NCBI RefSeq assembly: GCF_004944975.1
Contig: NZ_SPQG01000001.1
Span: 33,157 to 97,156, forward strand
DNA from: Halorhabdus amylolytica
GTDB lineage: Archaea > Halobacteriota > Halobacteria > Halobacteriales > Haloarculaceae
DNA length: 64,000 nucleotides
Direction: 5' to 3'
In this document: in pieces, positions 53,594-62,811 of the stretch
Layout of the letters: each line of letters begins with the position of its first letter
Numbering within the stretch: position 1 is the stretch's first letter
Notes under the pieces: model-generated
Seen by the model: the letters and a program-made list of their open reading frames with translations, nothing else
Database searches by the model: none
Told to the model about the DNA's origin: nothing
Program-made: the position numbers and the translations under genes

Positions 53594-53711
53594 TCAGTCC
53601 TGGGTTACAGGGAGGTCGGGTTCGCCGGGCAACAGGGACTCGAAGTGGTCGCTCGGGAACGGCGAATGGAACAGGGGTCTTTTTTACCGTCCGGGTGCCA
53701 ACGAACTGGCA

Positions 53712-54332
53712 ATGAAGTCAGTAGACGACCTTATTGACAGCGCGGAGGAGTTGACCGGTCTGGGGCTGTCGAAAGGCGAAATCGCCGACGAATTGAACGT
53801 CTCCAGGGAGACCGCGAACTGGCTCGTCGAACAGACTGAGGCCAGCGAAACCGTGTCGACGAATACCGATGCGCCCCACGATATCCACGTCGACTGGAGC
53901 GCGATCGGCCGTGACAGTCAACGGCTCTCCTACGTGGGACGGGCGATAGCCGATCTGCTCTCGAAGGAGGGCGAGGAAGTGGACCTCACTATCGGGATCG
54001 GCAAGTCCGGCGGCCCGCTGGCGACGACCGTCGCACGCGAACTGGAGTCCGATCTCAGCGTCTACACGCCGAGCAAGCACCGCTGGAACGATACGGAGAG
54101 CGAGACGACAGGGTCGTTCTCACGGAACTTCGCATCGATCCGCGGGCGGGACTGTTACATCGTCGACGACAACATCGACACCGGCAAGACGATGACTGAG
54201 ACGATCGAGATCGTCCGCGAGAAGGGGGGTAACCCGGTCGCCGGAGCCGTACTCACAGACAAACACGGCGAGGAAACCGTCGAGGGGGTCCCGATCCACT
54301 CGCTGATCCAGATCGTTTCGATGAACGAATAG
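53712..54332 (+). CDS. gfcR: GfcR-like phosphoribosyltransferase-type transcription regulator
   Basis: 206 residues from ATG 53712. It joins an N-terminal helix-turn-helix (about 15-45: GLGLSKGEIADELNVSRETANWLVE) to a PRTase-like domain with the PRPP motif IVDDNIDTGKTM. In Haloferax, the regulator GfcR of the same layout activates glucose, fructose and xylose catabolism genes. The lack of pyrE context supports that role here, next to a PTS cluster 4 kb downstream. A TTTTTTAC element about 25-32 nt upstream gives the promoter. Confidence 0.9.
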   Translation: MKSVDDLIDSAEELTGLGLSKGEIADELNVSRETANWLVEQTEASETVSTNTDAPHDIHVDWSAIGRDSQRLSYVGRAIADLLSKEGEEVDLTIGIGKSGGPLATTVARELESDLSVYTPSKHRWNDTESETTGSFSRNFASIRGRDCYIVDDNIDTGKTMTETIEIVREKGGNPVAGAVLTDKHGEETVEGVPIHSLIQIVSMNE

Positions 54333-54410
54333 AGGTTTCGCCCCGTCCGACCATCCGACGGGCGTCGACCGACCGAAAGTCCGAAAGCCTTCTGCGGGGT
54401 ATGCGGGGAC

Positions 54411-55592
54411 ATGCTCTCGCTGGCGCTCGCCGGGAAGCCCAACGCCGGGAAGTCGACGTTTTACACGGCGGCGACGATGGCCGACGTCGACGTCGCCAAC
54501 TATCCCTTCACGACGATCGACGCCAACCGCGGAGTGACCCACGTCCGGACGGACTGCCCCTGTCTCGATCGTGACGGGCGATGTGACAGCGAGCACTGTC
54601 ACGACGGCAAGCGCTACGTCCCGGTCGAGTTGCTCGATGTCGCCGGCCTCGTCCCCGGCGCCCACGAGGGCCGGGGGCTGGGCAATCAGTTCCTCGACGA
54701 ACTCACGGACGCAGACGCGATCCTCCACGTGGTCGACGCCGCGGGTGCCACCGACGCGGAAGGCGAACCGATCGGCGTCGGCGAACACGATCCCGTCGAG
54801 GACCTGGATTTCATCGAACGGGAGATGGACCTCTGGCTGGCGAGCGTCGTCGAACGCAACTGGGAGACCGTCGAACGCCAGTCCCGATCGCCCGAGTTCG
54901 ATCTCGACGAGGCACTCACTGAGTTTCTCACTGGCGTGGGCGCGACGGAACTCGACGTCGCACGGACACTCAGGAACGTCGAATATCCCGAGGATCCGCT
55001 CGCGTGGACGAACGAGCACCGCGAGGCCCTGGCCCGGGAGATCCGCGAGCGGACCAAGCCGATCGTCGTCGTCGCGAACAAGGCCGACGCCGCCAGCGCG
55101 GAGAACGTCCAACGGCTCAAAGAACGCAACGAGGCGACGATCCCGGCGACCGCCGACGGCGAACTCGCGCTCCGCCGTGCGGCCGAGGCCGGCGCGGTCG
55201 CCTACGATCCCGGCGATCCCGACTTCGAGATTCGCGGTGACGTCAGCGACGACCAGCGTCAGGGACTCGAACAGATTCGCGAGGTGATTGCCGAACACGG
55301 CGGAACGGGCGTTCAGGCGGCACTGGACGAGGCAGTCTACGACGTGCTCGATCACATCACGGTCTACCCGGTCCAGGACGAGACCCACTGGACCGACGGC
55401 CAGGGGAACATGTTGCCCGACGCATTCCTCCTGCCGAGCGGTTCGACGCCGAAAGATCTGGCCTACGCTGTCCACAGTGACATCGGCGACGGCTATCTCC
55501 ACGCCGTCGACGCGCGTGAGGGGATGCGGATCGGCGACGACACGGAACTCGAAGAGGGCGACGTGATCAAGATCGTCTCGACGGCGAACTGA
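54411..55592 (+). CDS. ychF: OBG-family GTPase with TGS domain (YchF/Ola1-related)
   Basis: 393 residues. The G1 box GKPNAGKST, G3 region LLDVAGLVPGAHEGRGLGNQFLDEL and G4-like ANKAD are clear, with an archaeal Cys/His-rich insert CPCLDRDGRC ... CHDGK. The last 80 residues are a TGS domain (TVYPVQDETHWTDGQGNMLPDAFLLPSG). The family is ATP/GTP-dependent and binds ribosomes in other organisms. Its NKAD motif differs from classical ATP-specific YchF, so nucleotide preference is uncertain. It is 11 nt upstream of the ParB-box gene. Confidence 0.92.
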   Translation: MLSLALAGKPNAGKSTFYTAATMADVDVANYPFTTIDANRGVTHVRTDCPCLDRDGRCDSEHCHDGKRYVPVELLDVAGLVPGAHEGRGLGNQFLDELTDADAILHVVDAAGATDAEGEPIGVGEHDPVEDLDFIEREMDLWLASVVERNWETVERQSRSPEFDLDEALTEFLTGVGATELDVARTLRNVEYPEDPLAWTNEHREALAREIRERTKPIVVVANKADAASAENVQRLKERNEATIPATADGELALRRAAEAGAVAYDPGDPDFEIRGDVSDDQRQGLEQIREVIAEHGGTGVQAALDEAVYDVLDHITVYPVQDETHWTDGQGNMLPDAFLLPSGSTPKDLAYAVHSDIGDGYLHAVDAREGMRIGDDTELEEGDVIKIVSTAN

Positions 55593-55603
55593 GGGGGATA
55601 GAG

Positions 55604-56017
55604 ATGATCGACGATGCCGTTCCGGTAGCCGAACTCCGTCCGAGTCAGTGTTACCTCAATGCCCCGAAAGTCGCCGCCGTCGTCGACCGAATCGAGGGGG
55701 CCGTTTTCGATCCGGGACCGCTCCCTGTCTACGAGTTTGACGGCCAGCGGTACCTGACAGATGGACACACGCGAGCGTTCGTCGCCTATCTCACCGGCTG
55801 CGATCGAATCGCTGTCTACGAGGACGAGCAGGTAGCGGCGGAGTACGATCTGTCCGTCTATCGTGCGTGTATCCAGTGGTGTGAGCGCGAGGGGATCGAA
55901 GGAGTCCCGGATCTGGCCGGTCGCGTCGTCGGGCCGGCGACGTTTCAGACCGAATGGATCGATCGATGTCGGGAACTCGCTGACGACAGCGACAGCGATC
56001 CGGCCGGTGGAGGGTAG
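55604..56017 (+). CDS. single-domain ParB/Srx-like protein
   Basis: 137 residues from ATG 55604. The segment VYEFDGQRYLTDGHTRAFVAYL resembles the ParB/sulfiredoxin-fold nucleotide box (DGHxRxxA). The protein has no HTH, so it is not a partitioning ParB. It is placed 11 nt after the OBG GTPase with a GGGGGAT purine tract before its ATG, so it is probably co-transcribed and perhaps translated by Shine-Dalgarno pairing. Its stop abuts that of the convergent aminotransferase gene (no base between them). Function unknown. Confidence 0.78.
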   Translation: MIDDAVPVAELRPSQCYLNAPKVAAVVDRIEGAVFDPGPLPVYEFDGQRYLTDGHTRAFVAYLTGCDRIAVYEDEQVAAEYDLSVYRACIQWCEREGIEGVPDLAGRVVGPATFQTEWIDRCRELADDSDSDPAGGG

Positions 56018-57139
56018 TTACGCCACGGATTCCGTCGCCGAACGCATGATTTCGAGGGCCTCTTTCAGCTGTTCGAGATCGGTCGCGTAGGAGATCCGGG
56101 CATAACCTTCTCCACCGTCACCGAAGGCCTCACCCGGCACGACCACGACGCCGCGGTCGATCACCGCCTCGACCCACCCCTCGGGTACCTTCGGCATCGC
56201 ATAGAACGCACCCCGCGGTTTGGGCGTTTCGAGGCCGATGTCCTCTAGGCCGTCGAGAAGGACATCCCGACGTTCCTCGAAGGCGTCGACCATCTCCTCG
56301 ACCCGGTCCTGTGGCCCCGACAGGGCGGCCTCGGCGGCGTATTGCGCGGGCGCGCTCGCACACGCTTGACTGTACTGATGGACGCGCAACATTCGCTCGA
56401 TGCGATCTTCGCTGCCGGTGACCCAGCCCAGCCGCCAGCCCGTCATCGAGTAGGTCTTCGAGCAAGCGTTGATCACGACGACGTTGTCACGCTCGGCGAA
56501 TTCGGCCGGCGAGCGGTGGTCACCCTCGAAGACGATGTGTTCGTAGACCTCGTCGGAAATACACAGCACGTCGTGCTCGTCGGCGATACGGGCGAATTCC
56601 CGCATGTCCTCGGGAGACTGGACCGCACCCGTCGGATTCGCGGGGCTGTTGACGACGAACGCTGCCGTCTCGTCGGTGATCGCCTCCTCGACGGCCACGG
56701 GATCGAGTGTCAGGTCTTCCCGGAGGCCCACCGGCTTGGGCGTCCCGCCGGCGAGGTGGGTCAGCGCCTCGTAGGAGACGAATCCCGGATCGGGATAGAT
56801 GACTTCCTCGCCCGCATCGACGTGTGCTTCCAGAGCGAGATGTAACGCTTCGCTGCCGCCCGACGTGGCGATAACGTTCGCCGGGTCAACGTCGAGATCG
56901 TTGTCGCGGGCGTGCTTTGTGGCGATGGCCTCGCGCAACCCGCGGGTGCCCTTGTTCGAGGTGTAGGCATCGGCATTGCCCGCCCTGATAGCCTCGACGG
57001 CAGCTTCACGCGCGTGTTCGGGCGCGGGAAAGTCCGGCTGGCCGAGTCCGAGGTTGATCGCGTCCTCGCTGGCAGCCTCGAAGACCTCGCGGATGCCAGA
57101 GATCGAAACCTGCTCGACACGGCTGGAGAATCTGGCCAT
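56018..57139 (-). CDS. class I/II PLP-dependent aminotransferase
   Basis: 373 residues. The PLP-binding Lys is in NACSKTYSMTGWRLGWV, and SPANPTGAVQ and YARISYA are fold-type I class I/II marks. It resembles the archaeal aspartate/aromatic aminotransferase group (MARFSSRVEQVSISGIREVFEAA opening). Probable amino donors and acceptors are Asp/Glu and 2-oxo acids, but the substrate cannot be fixed from sequence. The gene abuts its convergent neighbour and is divergent from glpR. Confidence 0.93.
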   Translation of the reverse strand: MARFSSRVEQVSISGIREVFEAASEDAINLGLGQPDFPAPEHAREAAVEAIRAGNADAYTSNKGTRGLREAIATKHARDNDLDVDPANVIATSGGSEALHLALEAHVDAGEEVIYPDPGFVSYEALTHLAGGTPKPVGLREDLTLDPVAVEEAITDETAAFVVNSPANPTGAVQSPEDMREFARIADEHDVLCISDEVYEHIVFEGDHRSPAEFAERDNVVVINACSKTYSMTGWRLGWVTGSEDRIERMLRVHQYSQACASAPAQYAAEAALSGPQDRVEEMVDAFEERRDVLLDGLEDIGLETPKPRGAFYAMPKVPEGWVEAVIDRGVVVVPGEAFGDGGEGYARISYATDLEQLKEALEIMRSATESVA

Positions 57140-57284
57140 ACTGTGTGCCCGGGCCAGCGTCCCGATAACTCTTGAGGTTCATCCTAACCGGCAGCTCGAT
57201 CAACCGGGGACACCCACGGAGCTCGAAAGCGCACGGTCCGACGACTTTGTCCGAGAAATCCCCGCGATTTCCGCCAATTACCTG

Positions 57285-57304
57285 GATTATTTATAAATAT
57301 AATC
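57285..57304. promoter_or_regulatory. inverted repeat upstream of glpR
   Basis: GATTAT at 57285-57290 and ATAATC at 57299-57304 form a 6-bp inverted repeat around an 8-bp AT-rich centre, about 105 bp before the glpR ATG. It sits in an AT-rich intergenic stretch (57285-57365) that also holds the likely glpR TATA element (about 57355-57365). It is a candidate operator for GlpR or GfcR; this is by position and symmetry only. Confidence 0.45.
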
Positions 57305-57409
57305 AGTTCTCTCTTGATCGGGTAGGAGATATTTTTCTCAATTTCAATTAGAAACAAACATATACGCCAGAGAAAAGTAGAACGGAAGCAAAGACCATCA
57401 CGGTCGGTA

Positions 57410-58177
57410 ATGCTCCCAGAAGAACGCCGGCGACACATCGTAGAACTGGTCGAAGGAGGGGGTGGCTGTTCAGTCCGGGAACTCGCCGAGGAACTCGACG
57501 TCTCGAAGGCGACGATACGCCGTGATCTGGACCAGCTGGAATCGCTAGGTCACGTCAATAGATCCCACGGTGGAGCTGTCCCCGTTCCGTCGGTCGGTGC
57601 CGAAGAATCGTATACGAATCGGGAGATCCAGCACTTCGAGGCCAAGCGGGCTATCGGCGAGCGCGCGGTCGAGGAGATCCGCGACGAGGAGATCGTCTTC
57701 TTCGACGGCGGAACCACCACGCTACAGGCGGCGAAATGTGCCCCCGAGGATCGGGGGTTCGTCGCCGTCACAAACGCTCCGCCGTTGACTGAGGAGTTAC
57801 TTTCGCGGGCGGAAGAAGTCAAGCTGACGGGTGGAACGCTTCGGCTCAAGACCCGAACGCTCGTCGGGCCAACCGCCGAGCACTTCATGGAGCAGAAGTA
57901 CTTCGACCTGGCATTGCTGGGGACTAACGGGGTTCACAACTCCGTCGGATTGACCACGCCAAACGAGGTGACGGCGAAGATGAAGTCCCTCATGATCGAG
58001 CGCTCCCAGCGCGTCGTCATGCTCACCGATGCGTCGAAGTTCGGGGAGTGCAGTTTCTCCCAGTTCGCCCGGATCGACGAGATCGACACGCTGATCACCG
58101 ACGAGTATCCGCCGGAGGCACTCGAACGGGTCTTCGACGATGCGGGTGTCTCGGTCGTCAAGGTCGATGTCGAATGA
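57410..58177 (+). CDS. glpR: DeoR-family repressor GlpR
   Basis: 255 residues. The N-terminal DeoR helix-turn-helix (RRRHIVELVEGGGGCSVRELAEELDVSKATIRRDLDQLESLGHVNRSHGGAV) leads to a C-terminal sugar-phosphate-binding domain (FFDGGTTTLQAAK and GTNGVHNSVGLTTPNEVTAKMKSLMI). In haloarchaea GlpR represses fructose and glycerol/glucose metabolism genes. Here it is first in the PTS cluster and overlaps pfkB by four bases, so it likely controls its own operon, sensing fructose-1-phosphate or a related sugar phosphate. Confidence 0.95.
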   Translation: MLPEERRRHIVELVEGGGGCSVRELAEELDVSKATIRRDLDQLESLGHVNRSHGGAVPVPSVGAEESYTNREIQHFEAKRAIGERAVEEIRDEEIVFFDGGTTTLQAAKCAPEDRGFVAVTNAPPLTEELLSRAEEVKLTGGTLRLKTRTLVGPTAEHFMEQKYFDLALLGTNGVHNSVGLTTPNEVTAKMKSLMIERSQRVVMLTDASKFGECSFSQFARIDEIDTLITDEYPPEALERVFDDAGVSVVKVDVE

Positions 58178-59097
58178 TACTCACCGTCACGTACAACCCG
58201 GCCGTCGATCACACGATCAGCATCGAGACCGAACCCCGGCCGGGACGGGTCGAGCGCGCCACTGAACGTCGTTTCGACGCCGGTGGGAAGGGCATCAACG
58301 TTTCGCAATATCTCGCCGCCCTCGGCGTCGAAACAACCACGACGGGACTACTCGGCGGATTCACGGGCGAATACGTCAGGGATCTCCTTGCGGCGGAGCC
58401 GTTCGACGCCCCGTTCGTCGACGTTGAGGATGCCACGCGGCTGAACGGGACGGTCCACGCCGCCGACGGCGAGTACAAGTTCAACGAGCGCGGGCCGTCG
58501 GTGGATCCCGACGTCGTCGAGGATGTCCTGGCGGTCGTCACCCGCGAGTTGCCCGACCAGGTCGTCGTCGGCGGAAGTCTCCCGCCCGCACTCGGTCCTG
58601 ACGCGATCGACCGGATCTCCCGAGCCGGCGACTGGGAGACAGCGGTCGACGTCGGCGGCGAATTACTGGCGCGACTCGAAGCGCACTACGCCTGCTGTAA
58701 ACCCAACCGTGAGGAACTCGCGGCCGCAACCGGTCGGTCGGTCGATTCCGTCGCCGAGGCGATCGACGCCGCCGAGGAACTTCGCCGGATGGGATACGAT
58801 CGCGTCGTCGTCTCCTTGGGCGCGGACGGAGCGGCGCTGGTCTCGGAAGACGAACGTCTGTACGCCCCTCCACTACAGACGACTGTCAGAGACACCGTGG
58901 GGGCTGGCGACGCGTTGTTGTCGGGCGTACTGGCGGGGTTCGAGCGGGGAGTGTCCCCAAAGCAAGCACTTGCACTGGGTGTCGCAGTCGCGTCCCGTGC
59001 CGTCGCCACGACCGGGTCCGGCGTCCCTGACCTCGATGACGTCGATACGTTACAGAACCGCGTGGACGTGTTGGATCGGTCCAGTGAGCCACCGTGA
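58174..59097 (+). CDS. pfkB: 1-phosphofructokinase
   Basis: 307 residues from ATG 58174. It phosphorylates fructose-1-phosphate (the PTS product) to fructose-1,6-bisphosphate. PfkB-family motifs are present: VTYNPAVDHTI, GGKGINVSQYLAALG and the catalytic DTVGAGDALLSGVLAG with the Asp base. The coupling to glpR (ATGA) and the adjacent PTS genes identify the substrate as fructose-1-P. Translation start is fixed by the overlap. Confidence 0.95.
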   Translation: MILTVTYNPAVDHTISIETEPRPGRVERATERRFDAGGKGINVSQYLAALGVETTTTGLLGGFTGEYVRDLLAAEPFDAPFVDVEDATRLNGTVHAADGEYKFNERGPSVDPDVVEDVLAVVTRELPDQVVVGGSLPPALGPDAIDRISRAGDWETAVDVGGELLARLEAHYACCKPNREELAAATGRSVDSVAEAIDAAEELRRMGYDRVVVSLGADGAALVSEDERLYAPPLQTTVRDTVGAGDALLSGVLAGFERGVSPKQALALGVAVASRAVATTGSGVPDLDDVDTLQNRVDVLDRSSEPP

Positions 59098-59105
59098 CGT
59101 TTTCG

Positions 59106-59192
59106 ACAAACAATTTATTTCGTACATAAACGTACAAAACAATCACGTTCGCGTATTTAATTGCAAAGTGCATCGTCTATTATCCCTGTACC
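59106..59192 (+). promoter_or_regulatory. promoter of the PTS operon with 10-bp repeats
   Basis: A TATA-like TATTTAA at 59154-59160 lies about 33 nt before the ptfC ATG, giving a short or absent leader. Further upstream CGTAC occurs at 59121-59125 and 59131-59135, in consecutive similar 10-bp units, and AT-rich words ACAAACAAT and AAAACAAT flank them. These direct repeats are candidate binding sites for GlpR or an activator. The PTS genes thus have their own promoter in addition to read-through from glpR-pfkB. Confidence 0.5.
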
Positions 59193-60338
59193 ATGTCAGC
59201 TGAAGATAGCACGGATTCGGAACTCAGGAAGAGCCTCGTGAGTCTAAAAGAGGACGTGATGACGGGCGTCTCGTACATGATCCCGTTCGTCACGATCGGC
59301 GGGATTTTCCTGGCGATCGGATTCATGTGGGCGGCGACGCCGTGGTCAGGGACGACCGTCGAGACCATGTTCAACGAGAGCGCCTACGGGACGGCCGCGT
59401 GGTTCCTCGGCCAGATGGGGACAAAGGGACTGTCGATCATGGTCCCGATACTCGGGGCGTACATCGCCTATTCGATCGCCGATCGACCCGGTCTCGCGCC
59501 CGGGTTCATGCTGTCGTATATCATCCAGGACGGGGTCGTGTTGGAACAGTCCGCGACCGTGATCGGGTTCCCGGCGGGCCAGGCAGCGGCGGGGTTCCTC
59601 GGCGCGCTCGTCGCCGGACTCCTCGCGGGGTACGTCGCCAACTGGTTCAAACAGCGAGACGTACCGAACGTGATCAAACCGATGATGCCGGTGTTGATCA
59701 TTCCGGTGGCTACCGTCGCCGTGCTGTTACCGGTCATGCTGTTCCTCATCGGCGTACCTGTCGCGCTGGCCAACGCCGAGATGACTGGCTTCCTGAGCGG
59801 GTTGCGGGGTGGCGAGGCAGTCGTCATCGGGCTCGTCATCGGCGCGATGATGGCCTTCGACATGGGCGGCCCAGTCAACAAGGTCGCGTATCTCTTCGGC
59901 GTTGGCCTCATCTCCGAGCAGGTGTACGGGCCGATGGCGGCGGTGATGATCGCCGGCATGACGCCGCCGTTGGGCATGGCGCTGTCGAACTTCCTGGCGC
60001 CACACAAGTACCCCGACGAGATGTACGAGCAGGGCAAAAGCGCGGTCGTGCTCGGCCTCTCGTTCATTACGGAGGGCGCGATTCCGTACGCGGCGGCCGA
60101 CCCGTTCAGGGTGATCCCGAGTCTGATGGCAGGCAGCGCTGCGGCAGCCGCGACAGCCATGACGATCGGCGTCGAGATGCCCGCACCACACGGCGGTATC
60201 TTTGTCCTGCCGCTGGCAGATCCCATCTGGGGCTTCATCGCAAGTCTGGTCGTCGGCACCGTCGTGACAGGCGTGGTCGTCACGCTGTTGAAGCCCGATC
60301 ACGTTCCCGAATCAGAAACCACAGAGGCAGCCGATTGA
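59193..60338 (+). CDS. ptfC: PTS fructose transporter subunit IIC
   Basis: 381 residues. The membrane channel of the fructose PTS, which brings fructose in as fructose-1-phosphate. Eight to ten hydrophobic segments are seen; family motifs include GGIFLAIGFMW near the N-terminus, AFDMGGPVNKVAY, and SFITEGAIPYAAADPFRVIPS with the substrate-binding GAIPYA. IIC is separate from IIA and IIB, as in haloarchaeal PTS. It lies between pfkB and ptfA. Confidence 0.95.
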   Translation: MSAEDSTDSELRKSLVSLKEDVMTGVSYMIPFVTIGGIFLAIGFMWAATPWSGTTVETMFNESAYGTAAWFLGQMGTKGLSIMVPILGAYIAYSIADRPGLAPGFMLSYIIQDGVVLEQSATVIGFPAGQAAAGFLGALVAGLLAGYVANWFKQRDVPNVIKPMMPVLIIPVATVAVLLPVMLFLIGVPVALANAEMTGFLSGLRGGEAVVIGLVIGAMMAFDMGGPVNKVAYLFGVGLISEQVYGPMAAVMIAGMTPPLGMALSNFLAPHKYPDEMYEQGKSAVVLGLSFITEGAIPYAAADPFRVIPSLMAGSAAAAATAMTIGVEMPAPHGGIFVLPLADPIWGFIASLVVGTVVTGVVVTLLKPDHVPESETTEAAD

Positions 60339-60354
60339 GACCGACTTCCAATTC

Positions 60355-60819
60355 ATGGACGAAGCTACTATCGACCAGGTCATCACTGAGGATCTCATCG
60401 TCCTCGAGGAACCGCCAGCGAACAAGGAAGACGCCATCGAGTACATGCTCGACATTGCCGTCGAGGCGGGCCGGGTCACCGACCGCGAGGCGGCCCTCGA
60501 AGCGGTGCTCGAACGCGAAAGACAATCGACGACGGGTGTCGGCAAGGGGATCGGTATCCCCCACGCTAAAACCGACGCCATGACCGAACCGACGGTCGTG
60601 TTTACCCGCTCGACGGAAGGAATCGACTTCGATTCGATGGACGATCGGCCCGCGAAGTTGCTGTTCCTGTTGCTCGTCCCCGCCGAGGGCGGCGAGGAAC
60701 ACCTCGGAATTTTGAGTTCGCTCTCGCGAGCGCTGATGCACGACGAGGTACGGGAGAACCTGCTGACCGCCGATTCGAGTGCGACCGTCAAGTCCATCAT
60801 CGTCGACGCACTAACATGA
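60355..60819 (+). CDS. ptfA: PTS fructose-type subunit IIA
   Basis: 154 residues. The phosphoryl carrier between HPr and IIB. The active His70 lies in GKGIGIPHAKTDAM. The family's fructose/mannitol IIA fold is complete, and the length matches stand-alone IIA. Its stop overlaps the ptsH start (ATGA), so translation of the two is coupled. It sits 16 nt downstream of ptfC. Confidence 0.95.
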   Translation: MDEATIDQVITEDLIVLEEPPANKEDAIEYMLDIAVEAGRVTDREAALEAVLERERQSTTGVGKGIGIPHAKTDAMTEPTVVFTRSTEGIDFDSMDDRPAKLLFLLLVPAEGGEEHLGILSSLSRALMHDEVRENLLTADSSATVKSIIVDALT

Positions 60820-61124
60820 ACGAGGTACACGATAGCATACCACAGATGATCCAGCGTACAGTCACCGTCGTCCCGGAAGAAGGGTTGCACGCGCGGCCGG
60901 CGTCGGCGTTCGTCGAGGCCGCAAACGAGTACGAGGCCGATCTGCAGGTCGGGCCGCACGAGGAGGATCCGGTCGACGCCCGGAGCATGCTCGGCGTGAC
61001 GAGCCTGGGCGCGAAGGGCGGCGATGAACTCGTCATCTACGCCGACGGCGAGGACGCAGAAGCGGCCCTGGACGCACTGGAGGACGTACTCTCGACTCCG
61101 GAGGACGAGTTCGACGATGAGTGA
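60816..61124 (+). CDS. ptsH: phosphocarrier protein HPr
   Basis: 102 residues from ATG 60816, which overlaps the ptfA stop; ATG 60846 gives the 92-residue form usual for HPr and is also possible. It carries phosphate from EI to IIA on His25 (EEGLHARPASAF; His15 from 60846). The rest includes the SMLGVTSLGAK region, where bacterial HPr holds its regulatory Ser. HPr kinase is not in this window. It is translated with ptsI, 8-nt overlap. Confidence 0.94.
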   Translation: MNEVHDSIPQMIQRTVTVVPEEGLHARPASAFVEAANEYEADLQVGPHEEDPVDARSMLGVTSLGAKGGDELVIYADGEDAEAALDALEDVLSTPEDEFDDE

Positions 61125-62811
61125 ACGCAGGTTCGAGGGTACGGGTGTCACGCCGCTGTCGGGCGTCGGGACGGTCCGGTGGTACGACCAGTCAGTCGAG
61201 TTGCCCGATCCGCCGGCCCCCGAGTCAGTCGACACCGACGCCGAACGCGATCGCTTCGAGGACGCCCGCGCGGAGGCGCGCGATCAACTCCAGGCCGAGC
61301 GCGAGCGGGCCGCCGAGGCCGTCGGGGAGTCCGAGGCGGAGATTCTCGACGCGCACGTGCAGTTCCTCGAAGACCCCCAGATCGTCAGCGGCGTGGAGGA
61401 CGCCATCGACGGCGGGTTGCCCGCCGAACACGCTGTCGAGGAGGGCTTTGCGGACGCGATCGAGACGCTCGCCGCGGCCGGCGGGAAGATGGCCGAGCGG
61501 ACTGACGATCTGCGGGACATCCGTGACCGACTGTTCCGTATCCTCTCGGACACCGAAACCGTCGACCTCGCTGACGTCCCCGAGGGAACGGTCGTGCTCG
61601 CGGAGATGGTCACCCCGAGTGACACGGCGAAACTCGACCCCGAGCGAGTTGCGGGCTTCGCAACCGCGAAGGGCGGGCGGACCTCCCACGCTGCGATCTT
61701 CGCGCGCTCGATCGGCATCCCCGCGGTCGTCGGCGTCGGGGAGTCGCTGTTCGAGATCGAGGACGGGGCCGAGGTCGTCGTCGACGGGATCGAAGGGATA
61801 GTCATTCTCGATCCCGACGAGGAAACCCGCGAGCGCGCGAGCGGCGGTCGGGACGTCGAGATCCGGACCGAACCAGTGGCGACTGAGGACGGGACGGAGA
61901 TCGAAGTCGCGGCCAACCTCGGGACGCTGGCGGAACTGGACGGCGCGGCCGCCCAGGGCGCGGACGGGATCGGGCTGTTCCGTTCCGAATTCCTCTTCCT
62001 CGACCGGGAGTCCCCGCCCGAGGAGGACGAGCAGTTCGAGACCTACGTCGAGGCCCTGGATGCGTTCCCCGATGGGCGGGTCGTCGTCCGGACGCTCGAC
62101 GTCGGCGGCGACAAGCCGATCCCCTACCTCGAACAGCCCGAGGAAGACAATCCCTTCCTGGGAGTTCGTGGGATCCGCCGGTCGCTTTCCTTCGACGACG
62201 AACTCTTCCGGACGCAGTTACGTGCGCTACTGCGGGCCGCGGGCGTGGGCGAGGGGACGCTCAGCGTCATGTTCCCGCTGGTCTCGACCGTCGAGGAAGT
62301 CGAGTCGGCGCTGGCGACTGTCGAGGAGGTGAGTGACGTCCTCGATGACGAAGACGTCACCCACGGACGCCCAGAGCTAGGTGTGATGATCGAGACGCCC
62401 GCCGCCGTGCTGATGGGGCCGGAACTGGCCGAGTGCCTCGATTTCTTCTCGATCGGGACCAACGACCTCACGCAGTACGTGATGGCCGCCGACCGGGAGA
62501 ACGACGACGTCGCCGACCTTCACGACCCGCGCCACCCGGCCGTCCTGCGGGCGATCGACCGGAGCGTCCAGGCCGCCCACGCGGGCGATGCCTGGATCGG
62601 GATGTGCGGCGAGATGGCCGGTAATCCCGAGGTGACGGAACTACTCGTTGGACTCGGACTCGACGAGTTGAGCATGAGTGCTGTCACGATCCCCGACGTG
62701 AAGGCCAACGTCGAAGCGACCGACGACGAGACGGCTCGCCGGGTAGCACAGCGGGCGCTCGCCGCGACCACGAAGTCAGAAGTGATCGAGACACTGAGTG
62801 ATACACAATGA
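61117..62811 (+). CDS. ptsI: PTS enzyme I (phosphoenolpyruvate-protein phosphotransferase)
   Basis: 564 residues from ATG 61117. It starts the PTS cascade with PEP. The phospho-His191 is in GGRTSHAAIFARSIGIPAVVGV. The C-terminal PEP-binding barrel shows GIGLFRSEFLFLDR, VVRTLDVGGDKPIPYL, LGVMIETPAAVLM, FFSIGTNDLTQYVMAADREN and IGMCGEMAGNPE. It overlaps ptsH by 8 nt and ptfB by 4 nt. Confidence 0.96.
   Translation: MSERRFEGTGVTPLSGVGTVRWYDQSVELPDPPAPESVDTDAERDRFEDARAEARDQLQAERERAAEAVGESEAEILDAHVQFLEDPQIVSGVEDAIDGGLPAEHAVEEGFADAIETLAAAGGKMAERTDDLRDIRDRLFRILSDTETVDLADVPEGTVVLAEMVTPSDTAKLDPERVAGFATAKGGRTSHAAIFARSIGIPAVVGVGESLFEIEDGAEVVVDGIEGIVILDPDEETRERASGGRDVEIRTEPVATEDGTEIEVAANLGTLAELDGAAAQGADGIGLFRSEFLFLDRESPPEEDEQFETYVEALDAFPDGRVVVRTLDVGGDKPIPYLEQPEEDNPFLGVRGIRRSLSFDDELFRTQLRALLRAAGVGEGTLSVMFPLVSTVEEVESALATVEEVSDVLDDEDVTHGRPELGVMIETPAAVLMGPELAECLDFFSIGTNDLTQYVMAADRENDDVADLHDPRHPAVLRAIDRSVQAAHAGDAWIGMCGEMAGNPEVTELLVGLGLDELSMSAVTIPDVKANVEATDDETARRVAQRALAATTKSEVIETLSDTQ

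Noticed and set aside
54120-55502. 460-codon minus-strand frame opposite the OBG GTPase
   Set aside because: Shadow frame; the plus strand has G1, G3 and TGS elements.
57140-57409. Published GlpR motif of Haloferax in the glpR promoter
   Set aside because: I could not match the hexamer pair I recall to this region with confidence, so only the local inverted repeat is reported.
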